NCBI GenBank assembly: GCA_019693395.1
Contig: JAAMXP010001783.1
Span: forward strand, 1-41,764
Reading direction: 5' to 3'
Source: Ettlia oleoabundans
Taxonomy: Eukaryota > Chlorophyta > Chlorophyceae > Chlamydomonadales
DNA length: 41,764 nt
Positions 19,693 through 29,700 of the stretch are shown here, in pieces. The translations under genes were made by a program, and so were the position numbers. The notes beneath the pieces were generated by a model. The model was given only the letters and a program-made list of their open reading frames with translations, searched no databases and was not told where the DNA came from. The first letter of the stretch is position 1. Each line of letters begins with the position of its first letter.

Positions 19693-22600
19693 ATGCTTCA
19701 AGGACTACTAGGCCGCTCCGGGTTCCTAGCGGACGCCGCCTCCACGGCAGCCAGCCTCGGTGGCTCAAAGGGCTCGCTCCTAGGCCAGAAAGGCTTCCTA
19801 GCGGCCCAGGGAGCGCGACAACCCAGCGCACAATGGCCTCAACGTGGCGGCTCGCAGTCTCGGCTGGCCCTCCAGGCGCAGACCATCGCCGAGGTTGAAG
19901 CCAGAAATTATGCAGCTGCCGGCAAGCGGTCACAGCAGGCCCCAGAGCACCTGCAGGTGAGGTGCTTGTCATGCCGCGGGCCTATTGGGTCTGCGTGCTG
20001 GTGTACAATACCCTATGAATCTTCTGCTGCTCTTGTGAGGCTTGGACGCCGGTCGCGGGCGTTGGGATTACTTGCCTTCGTGCTAAGTCGCGAAGCGCAC
20101 GGGCTAGACAGCCCGTCCTACTGGTGATATCGGTGTCTTGGGTTGGTTCTTCGTCGCCGCCCTCTCGCCAGCGCGCGGGAGTGCTACTGGCGCTTAGCCG
20201 CCAGCGTCAGCCACCCCGCCACACGCTGCCCACACGCCTGCCTGCTGCCCGCCTGCCGCCGCGCCAACTCCACTGCAGGTGGTTGCCGCCTTCCCCGAGG
20301 GCAGCGGCTCCCTACCGGAGGTTTTATACCGCTTGTTGGACCCCGCAGCAAATGTGGAGTTGCCGCCGCCAGGTGCGGTGCAGCTACGGGAAAGCGACAA
20401 TCGGGAGTTGGATAAGCTCGTGGCAGCTCTGGGCCGCAACAAGGCCACTTGGCGCCGTGCCCTGGCGCTGCACGAATGGTTGCTGGAGGTGGGTGGAATG
20501 GGTGGTCCAAGGGGCGAGCAGGGCGGGTGGTTGTAACGTCACTCTCCTGCAGCGTGCGCATGCTACGGTCGCTGCAGTTGTCGCGGCACCAAGGCCCTTA
20601 TCACTTTTGTCTCTCTATGAACTGTTTCTTGCAAGTATGTTGCACCTAGAAAGCAAGCCTGCCTGCCTTGAGTTGCCTGCCTTGGCAAACCACCTGTACA
20701 TGTCTCCTCCTTACCTCCAGCGCCGCCCTGTCTCCTGTTACCCGAGTGCCACGGCTGTGCTTGCCATGCAGATTGGCTATCAGCCAGATGACCGCCTCTG
20801 CACCACGCTCATGCGGGTGTGTGCACAGCATGGCCAAGCTGCCACCGCGCTGTCACTCTATGACTGGATGCGCAAGCCACGCAGCGAGGGTGGTGGCGGC
20901 CTCACTCCCACCGTCTTCACATACACAGCTGCCATGCGGGCAGCGCTGACGGGAGGCATGATGGACAGGGCACTGGAGGTGGGTGGGGTCGGAGCCTGCC
21001 AAAAGGCTGGCGGGCTGGTGTTTTTGGGGTGGGCAAACTGCCTGCGACCGCAACCCCTTTTGTTTTGTGCCTGCCAGTGCAAGGGCCTTGCCCTGCCTGT
21101 GTTGCAGGTTGCAGCCGTCTACCAGGGAAATCCCTGGACCGTATTTAGTTTGCATTTGACACCAGTATGCCTACGGCGTTCATATGCCGCAGGTGTGGGA
21201 GCACGCGGTGGCTGCCAAATGCGAGGTGGATTGCCGGCTCTGCACCACGCTGATTGAGGTGTGCGGGCGCAAGGGCGACACCAAGCGCGCGCTGAAGGCA
21301 TATGCCCAGGTGAGGACAGCAGCGGAAGCGGGGAATCGCAAAATATCATGTTACTTTTATTAAGTCGCGAAAGCCCAGCATTCCTTGCAGCTGCCTCCTC
21401 CGCAAGCACTCATAGCCCTCGACTACCATCCTTGCTCTGGAGTCTCCCTTTGAGACATGCCCCCAGCAGTAAGCCTAATTGCTACCCCACCCTGCACATT
21501 TTGCTGCCCCAGATGCGCAATGCGCCCAAGGACAGCCGCCTGGCTCCCTCGGTGCACGCCTACACCGCCGCAATGCGCGCCGCCTCAGAGGGCGGCCGCT
21601 GGGAGGCGGCCCTGGATATCTGGGAAGACATGCAGAAGGCGGGATGCAAGCCCACAGGTAGGATGTGGGCACAGAGACAGACAGACAAGCTTCTAGGTCT
21701 GTGAAAGACCACTAACTTCTAGCCCCATCGTAACTCGGTTGGGAGGCCTGCTCCTGGGATACAACAGCACCCACCCGCAGTTTGAAGTCCTTCTGTGGCA
21801 CCCTCGCCTTATTGCTGACCCGCCTTGGTATTTCACAGCTACCAAGCTGGCAGTCTGGTAGGCAGCATAGTTTTCCTGAGGTCAGTGGCCTCACTGCTTC
21901 TCACACCCCCACCCTGTCCCTCTCCTCCCCCTTTGGCCGCAGGCCACGCCTATGCTGCTGTAATCTCTGCCTGCGCTGCGGGTGGCCAGTGGCAGAAGGC
22001 TGTGAGCCTGTTTGACGAGATGCTGGCTTGGGGCGTTCGCCCTGACGTGGTCTCCTGCACGGCCCTTATCACGGGTGAGTGGCACTGTCCGGATAGAAGG
22101 ATGCATTCCTTCTTGCTGCTGTTGCTGCCTGTGCTCATTTGAGCATGCAAGGGGTTTTTGTCCTTCATCTGCGAAGGCAGTCCTGGTGCTGCCTAAATGC
22201 ACCTTTTGAAACCTGCCTTCGAGTGTGTTTGAAACCTGCCTTCGAGTGTGTTCCAACCTCCCACTGTGCTGCTGCAGCGCTGGGAACAGATGGGCAGTGG
22301 GAGAGAGCGGAGAAGGTGGTGGAATGGATGCTTCGCTCTGAAATCAAGCCCAACGTGCGCACCTACACTGCGCTCATCACAGGTGAGAAGATGCTGTACA
22401 TTTTCGTGAACATGGCTGCCCATTTGGCTGTTCAATCGGCTTGGTAGTCTGATACGGCAATGCTTGTTTTTTGGTGATGAATTTGTTACAAAGTGCCGGG
22501 CAGTCTTATCTCATGTCAAATGTCTCGCCTGCTGAACATGCATCCCTTTTGGCTCCTTGACCCACAGCGCTCGGCAATGCACGGCAATGGGACCGCGCCC

Positions 22601-25021
22601 TGGACATTGTGCGGCGCATGCGCCGCCATGCCTTTGGCGGACTGGAGCCCAACGCCTACACCTACTCTGGTGGGTGGCATTTGCGTTCTGCGATTCTCGT
22701 GACGTGCTTTATTGTGGTGTGGCACACTGGAAGTTCTGTCATGCATTGCATTTATGGCATTGCGGCAATGTCCTTTTCCTGTGATGAGCCTAGTGGGGCT
22801 TGTGAAAGTGGTGCGTGGCTGGCATTCCACGCACTGCTGCTGCTGACCTGGCTGCTTCGTACCTCCCTCGGCCTGCAGCTCTTCTCAAGACGATGGGGGA
22901 GCAGGGCAAGTGGCAGATGGCTGAGCGCTTCTTCCGAGAGCTGGAGACAGAGCAGCTGGAACTGATGGCTAAGGAAGCAGCTGCAGCAGCCGGGCAGGGC
23001 GGCGTAGCAGAGGGCTCTGCAGGGCATCGCCAGGTAGCACAACACCAGGAACTTACCAATTTTTTGGCGCAGCTGACAGCAGCGGGGGCCGATGATCGAG
23101 CCCTGGCGGCGGGTGTGGCCTGGCTGCAGGCGGCGGCGGCAGAGCCTGCTACAGCTGCTGTGTCGGCCTTCCCAGGCATGGCAAAGTTGCTGCCCACTGA
23201 CGCTGTGCCCGCGGCAGCCAGCAGCAGCCCGGAGGCGATAGCAGCGGCTGCCGCTGCAGTGGCTGCAATGGCGGCAGCGCGCCAACAGCAGCTGACGGCA
23301 GGAGGGGGCTCAGCCGCTGCTTTGGATGCCGCGCTGCCGCTTGAGAGTGGCATACTGTCTCTGCTGCAGTTGCAGCTGGCTCAGCAGCAGCAGGTGCAGG
23401 AGCAAATGGGACAGCAGGACAGCTCAAACGCATCGGCAGCAGCTGCCGGACAGGCCAGCAGGGCTGCCCCCTTCAGCTACTTCTCTGGCAGCAAGCCCTC
23501 AGATGAATCCGCTGCAGACTCTGGCTCTCCAGTCAGCGTGGCAGACGCTGCTGCTGTGGCGGCAGCAACGGGCTCAGGCATGGCAGCAAGCTCCCCAATG
23601 CAGCCGGCTGCCGCCTGGACCAGTGACAACGCGGCAGTAAGGGGACTTTCCTTCCACCTGGAAGACCTGTCGGCCCCCATGCCGGCTGCCGCCTCCTTCC
23701 CCATTACTGGTGTTGGTGCTGGCGCCAGTGTGCCCTCCCTAGCTGCCTTCACCTCGACAAACAATGTGGTTGCCTCTGGGCTCCAGTTGAAGCCACTGCC
23801 CAAGGGGCGTGGCCCAGTGAACGAGGTGGTGTGCGGCGCTCTGATGCTGGCCTACGAGCGTGCTGGCAAATGGCAGGAGGCGGTATCCGTGTTGGATCGC
23901 GCGCAGCATTTGGGTAAGTGAGCGCTTGATTCGAACCCATTCTATCAGTTCTGGCTCGGAATGGGTACGGTTGTTAGGCATGCTGCTCTGCCATACATGC
24001 ATGCACAGGGATGCCGGCAGAGCAGCAACACCTGCATGCATTTCATTTCTCATGCTCCACTTCCTTATTGTCCATCTACCACTTTCATCTCAATGGTGTC
24101 CTCCCATCCTTCCTGCCGCTCGGTGTGTGCTGCAGGCATCGCCCCCAACACCATTATGTACAACACCGCCATCTCAGCGCTGGGCAAGGCTCTGCAGGTG
24201 CAGGCAGCTGAGGCTCTGTTCCAGCGCATGCCCTCACCAGACGCTGTCTCACATGAAACCCTGATCGCCGCCTATGGCATGAGCGGCCTGGCCGACAAAG
24301 CGGAGGGGGCCTTTGAGCGCATGCGAGCTGCAGGTGATTGCGTTGGGGTGGCTGGTTTCGGCTGGCTAGCTCATTTGGTTGTCTTGGTACCTGATGCGAG
24401 GCATTCATCTTGGGAGGGTGGACAACAGTCAACTGATCAACCCACCCTTCCACTCCATCAATTGCAGGCTTTGTGCCCCGTGACTATGCCTACTGCGGGC
24501 TCATTGCCGCGCACTCCTTCAAGGGTGATTGGCGTGACGCACTGCGGGTGCGGGAGCGCATGCAGGCCGCGGGTGTGGCACCCACCGTCCACGTCTACAA
24601 CGCGCTCATTGCCGCCTGTGATCGTGCGCACCAGTACGAGCGGGCCATGGAATTGGCGCGCGAGATGAAGCGTGTGGGCGTGATCTCCAACTCGGTCACC
24701 CAGACGGTGAGTTGGCAGGAAGGCTAGGCAGGGAGGTTGTTGCACCCACCTGCAGCCCAGTGCGCCTGCTGGCCGGAGTTCCTGCAAACCATCACGCGGG
24801 TTGGCATGTTACAGCATGTACCACACCCTTATTTGAAACTGCAACGTATTGCCCTGCCATAGCTGCCCCAGCCACTGCCTTGTTCCTTGTCATCGCAGTT
24901 GCTGGAGGGGGTGTGCAAGGAGGGTGTGCGCGCTGTGGAGAGCCAGCAGGCTGCTGCCGCTGCCCTGTCGGCTGCTGTGGCAGCTGCTGGAACCATCATG
25001 ATTCGTGCCGGCATCTTTTAG
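19693..25021 (+). CDS. P-class pentatricopeptide repeat protein, probably organellar
   Basis: PPR proteins bind organelle RNA base by base and act in its stabilisation, processing or translation. Twelve exons: 19693-19956, 20279-20488, 20772-20978, 21193-21309, 21513-21657, 21943-22074, 22278-22382, 22568-22669, 22879-23913, 24136-24333, 24468-24706, 24899-25021; 958 aa, phases closed. At least ten 35-residue repeats are visible, for example PDDRLCTTLMRVCAQHGQ, PSVHAYTAAMRAASEGGRW, GHAYAAVISACAAGGQWQ, PNVRTYTALITALGTDGQW, PNAYTYSALLKTMGEQGKW, PNTIMYNTAISALGKALQ and PTVHVYNALIAACDRAHQY. The N-terminus (MLQGLLGRSGFLADAAS, Arg/Ser/Ala-rich, almost no acids) suits a plastid or mitochondrial transit peptide. 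An insert of about 280 residues rich in Ala, Gln and Ser interrupts the array within exon 9. The C-terminus ends in an Ala-rich helix (AAAALSAAVAAAGTIMIRAGIF). There is no E/DYW or SMR domain. It could be the algal counterpart of a known plastid factor, but I cannot assign one. Confidence 0.93.
22205..22250. repeat. 23-bp perfect tandem duplication in a PPR intron
   Basis: The 23-bp unit beginning TTTGAAACCTGCC and ending GAGTGTG occurs at 22205-22227 and 22228-22250 without mismatch. It lies just upstream of the acceptor at 22277, so it pads the pyrimidine region of that intron. It looks like a recent slippage duplication. Confidence 0.9.
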
Positions 25022-26738
25022 GTTGGTGGCAATTGCCGCTGCACCTGCCTTGCATCTCCTCTTAACTACCCTCCCTGATTGGTAGAAAGTCCTACCCACA
25101 CCCCCAGCTGGGCATTGCATGCCCTCCTGTATCACTAGCTGCACAGACCCTCCGCCTAAGCACACAGCCTTCTTGGGATGGCGTAGCCTTCCTAACGCTC
25201 CCACATGACTCCTCCTTTCATTGCCGACCACCATCCCCTTTGCGCGTAGCACCCCCTAACTCACATTTCTTTGCGTCTAGCGGTCCCTCTGGCTCTTCCC
25301 CCTGTCGCCGACGCCATCCTCTTGTGCTTAGCGCCCTAGCGCACTGCCCCTGTGCACCACATCTTCTCCACACCCATCTCATGCCCTGCCTTCCCCGTCC
25401 CTGCTTCTCTCGTTCCCTCTTCCTTTCAGGCTATGGGTCTGTTGGCACAAGCCATTCTTTGCTCGCACGCGATAAGGTTCTCAACCTTGTTAACTAAGCT
25501 GGCTACAGGCCCCATGGCTCAAGAGGAGCCTTACCTATCCTACCTCCTCCCCCTTCGAGCATTCGTCGTCTTGCAAAGTCTCCTGCCACTTTCTCAGCGC
25601 TTTGATGCCCCCCTCCAAACAATGTTCGCAATTCTCGGTACAGCTATGCGTGTGCGGCAGGCTGCCGGCCAGATGTATGCTGCCTGCATGTGCCACACCC
25701 TCCTGATCTCTTGTTTCCCGATCTTGTACTCAATCCTGTGTTTTGCAGCCCAACTAGCCTACTTGTGCCGGTTCTAATCGAGAAGAAGCGCCCTGCTCTT
25801 ACCCCTACTCTCAGCCGGCACGCATTGCACCCTCGTTTGAAAGCTCTCGCCTCCATGCACAACCCTGCTCACGGCCTTTCTTGCACCCTCCCTTCGTTTG
25901 AATCCATGGGTCTCGGCAGGCTGACGCCTGCCCTTGCCCTGAAGTTCTCCTCCTTGCTCTCGAGGTAGGCTGCCCACCCCCACTTCCTCTTGACTTTGCG
26001 GTAGCATCCACTCCTCTTGCCAGGCTCTGACCAACAATCGAGTCCCTCTAGCCAGCCCGCTTGCCCCCCCCCCCGACAGCAACAACCTTATTGAAGATCA
26101 CTGGGGTTTGTACACCTTGCTCGCCACCCAGAGCCATGGTTGCCCCCACACGCATACACGAAACCAGAACCCCCAAATGTTTCTCAACTTTCATCTCGAT
26201 ACACTGTTCGTCCTAGCGAAATGATTGCACCCATTTCTTCTCCGGTTTCCTGCGTGCACCCCTCCTCGGCTCCTTCTAGCACCAGACTTGCTTGTTTCCC
26301 TGTTTTGGTTTGCCCATTTGCCTGTGATGATGGATGATACCGTGCCCACCCCACTTCCTTGACAGCCTTGCCGCAACCCATGTTCCGCCCACATTTCTGC
26401 CTAGCTTCTTCGACCAATGTTGATATGACCCTTTGAGTTGTAAAAGCACATCCAGCATTACTTGAAAACAAACCCAGCATTATTTGAGTCGGGGTAGACC
26501 TGGTCTGGTGGATGCAGGGAATATAATGTCAATCGGGAGGACAGGTGCACCAGAGATGCACACGCGAGGTGGCGGGATGAGAGCGCCACATGGCGCCCCA
26601 TCCACGGCGGGTGAAACGAGGCGGATGTGAGTGCCGTTTATACATCGCGCATTAACCGCCATCGCGATCTCTTCGTTCGATCGAAGTGCTTGGCAGTCTA
26701 TCCGGTGCCGAAGTGAAGAGGAGTGGTAGAGAAGTGCC
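25022..26738. other. 1.7-kb gene-free, pyrimidine-rich spacer
   Basis: No exon chain, domain or RNA gene was recognised in this longest gap of the window. The + strand from about 25060 to 26400 is strongly C/T-biased with many CCCTCC, CTTCC and CCACCC runs, including a run of ten C at 26065-26074. Open frames here give no family-like peptide. A TGTAA at 26439-26443 could be a chlorophyte-type poly(A) signal, which would make most of the stretch a long 3' UTR of the PPR gene. An imperfect repeat of CCAGCATTAYTTGA follows at about 26450-26485. The last 200 bp should carry the promoter of the SDR gene. Confidence 0.45.
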
Positions 26739-29700
26739 ATGTTGGCCAGCTCGGGGCTGCTGCGAGCCCCTGCGGCTGCGATGAAGCCCTTGATGTGCAG
26801 GACAGCTACCCGGCCTGCTATCTCGCGCGGCAGGCGGATGCAGCACGTGCAGGCCTCCGCACTGAGCGACTTCCTTGTCCAGGCACGCACAGGCTGTGAT
26901 CTCGTGGAGGCAATGCAGCTTACAATGTGGATGTGCGACGGGCTGGATTGCGTTGACTTCCGCCACTGCCAGCCACCCCTGCCACCGCCACCACCCCGCT
27001 TACAACCTTCTCCCTTTATGGATTGCGCCCATGCAGGGCGCCGTCTCCTTTGCTGCCGCCCCATCAGAGGCGTTGCTGGCAGGTGGTGCGGTGGTGCTGC
27101 TTGCCATCGGAGGCATTGCCTACGCCGCTCTGCAGGGTCAGCAGGGTGGCACAATTTGGATGGCGGGGAGGGGCGGCGCCGAGGAGACGCCCCGCCTGCC
27201 GCGTACGAATGCCACGCTGGTGTTTGGCGCTACGGGGCGCATGGGCTGCACTCTCGTGCACTCGGTGAGTTGCAGAACCGAGGAGAGCAGGCAGGCATTA
27301 TGCAGCGACAGAGGCTGGGGAGGCAGCGCACGGATTGACAAACGCGCCGCCCGGTTCTCCCTCAAAGAAAGCCTTTGGTGGGGCCATCCCGTTGGTTCGT
27401 CTGCAATCAAGGTCCTCCTCCACCTCCTGTGCAGCTGCTGGCCCAAGGCCGCACTGTGGTGGCGGCGGTGCGCAGCGCTGAGCGGGCAAAGGACGTGTTT
27501 GGCAAAGCCGGCATCGTGGAGGGGCGGCAGCCCAACGGCTCCGGCATCCTGTTTGTTGAGAGCGGCGTGGATATCACCAAACCTGACACCCTGACGCCCA
27601 TGTTGTTTGCGGGGGTGACCCAGGTGGTGACCGCTGTTGGCGCCGTGTTTGGGCGCACAGCCGAGGGCCAGATGGGGTGAGCCACCGCTCCTGTTGCTAG
27701 CGTGTTGCTGCATGGCCTTTTGGCTGGGATGGTCTGTTATAGTTTGGCAATGTGTGAAGAGGTGTGTATGGAAATGGCAGCCCTGTTTGCCTGAACTGCA
27801 TTGGTTGTTAGCCGGCAGCTCTACAACCTCAACAGCAGCACCCTCAACAGGGTTGGTGTTGCCGGCTCCCGCACCTCTCGCTTTCCATATGTTGCGGGTG
27901 CTGCACTACAACTCGCTTACCACCAATGTTGTACTGCGGCACATGCGTACCTGTACAGCAGATACCTTGATGACATGACCCCCGAGCGTGTGGATGCGGG
28001 CGGTGTGTCCAACGTGGCGGCGGCAGCTGCCCGGTACCTGTCGCCCCCCGAGCGCCAGGTGGAGGGCGTGGTGCGCATGCGATCCGCCGAGGATTTGCAG
28101 AAGTGGCAAAAGTGAGCGGGCTAGCACTTTCATGGCGGGAGAGTGGGATGCGCCAGTTGCAGGCGTTGGCGATAGCGCTCGGGGGCTCATGCCTGGTGGC
28201 TTGGCACGTGTCTGCTCCACAGCATTGCACCACTTTGCTTCCTTGTTTGGTCGCAACACCTGATGTAGGCTGGATGACAACATCATGGGCGGAAGCAGCT
28301 CCAGCGGGCTCGCAGCCGCAGAGGACGGCAGCGGCGCAATCTGGACAGGTGTGTGTGGCCGAGTGGGGGTGGGGGTGGTAGGGCGGCCTGTTGTGAAGTT
28401 GCTGTCCATGTTAGTTTGGTCGTCTGCCCCACACAATGTGTGGCAAACATGCAGCATACATTGTCAGCACACTGCCGCCTGTCCAACGTCGGTGTCTGAA
28501 GTTCTCAATAGCCACATCCACATTTGCAACTCCCATATGTTGCGCCACACAATTTCACAGCCATGTCCAATTGCAGCCTGTCAAACCACCACAAAAGCTC
28601 ATCCCTCCCGCCCTTTGTGTGCCAGGCGAGCTGATTGTTGAGGGCGGCGGCTTCTGCGGTGCACGCACACTGCCCGAGCAGCTTGACCTGAGTGCCTATG
28701 ACGGCATCTGCCTTAGGGTGCGGTCAGATGCGGGGCAAACTTTCAAGCTCAACATCAAGACGGTGGGTGGGGGACGATGTGGGTTGGTTTGCGGTGCGAA
28801 GGACTTGAAACATGAGGTGGTCAGTGTTGCTTACTTGTGTCGCAGCTGGTTGCCTGGCTTATTGTGGTGCATGTATAACATGGGTAGGTAGTGTATGAGA
28901 ATCTGGTCAAGGAACGGGCCAACAGAGAGGGGGCAACAAGAAGGGGATGTTAAGTTTATCAATTGATTGGATCACTTGTGGGCAGGTGAATGGGTGCGGT
29001 GGGCAGTCATCAACCTGTTCCACCTGTAGTGTGGCAGATGCCAGCTGGCTGCCACAGCCATCTACAGCGCTGCCCCTGCCGCCAGCATCACAGCTGCTGC
29101 ACTGCCCCGCTGCCATGCTGTGCCTCTGCAGGAAGCACAGTCAGATGTGCCGGAGGACACCTACCAGGTGACGGGATTGCTTGCGGGGTAAGATGCTTGC
29201 AGACCTTGTCATGGGGACATCCTGTACTAGATGGCTAGCGTTTATCTGCCCACCCGCTGCACATGTCTTCAGGCCACCTTTGACACCCTGCCCAACGGCG
29301 ACTGGACCACGGTCTACCTGCCCTGGCACCAATTTGTGCTGGTGAAGCGTGCGCGCTCGGTGCCGGGGGCACCGCCACTGGACCCCTCATGCATCCGTCA
29401 GTTTGGGCTCGTGCTGTCCAGGTGGGTGGGTGAATGAGTGGGGTGACAATTTCGTTGGACGAGTTGCTGTGCTTGTGGAGGAGGGAGGCAAGCGGAGGTT
29501 CATACCTATCCACCTGTGTTCGCTGGGGCCAGAAGGCTGTCTATGCCGTGCGTCCGCTTACTGCGCAGCACTATTTGCAGCTTCCCCACCTGGGCTGCTG
29601 GCTTAGAACAGGTGAGGACAAGGGATGTTATGTTAGGAGGGGCGTGAAACATGAGCTCACCTTTTCCAAGCGAAACCCCTTCCACCCACCGTTTCACCAC

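Noticed and set aside
22790..23353. Minus-strand 187-codon Ala-rich frame
   Set aside because: Shadow of the Ala/Gln-rich insert of the PPR gene on the + strand.
23920..23990. Possible minus-strand tRNA: a GGTTCGAATC B-box-like word with a TGGCAGAGCAG A-box-like word at plausible spacing
   Set aside because: The T-arm flanks do not pair and no acceptor stem can be formed. It lies at the exon 9/intron boundary of the PPR gene.
25352..25968. Open frames in the PPR-SDR spacer (141 and 92 codons)
   Set aside because: Random frames in pyrimidine-rich DNA; no motif, and no splice or start context.
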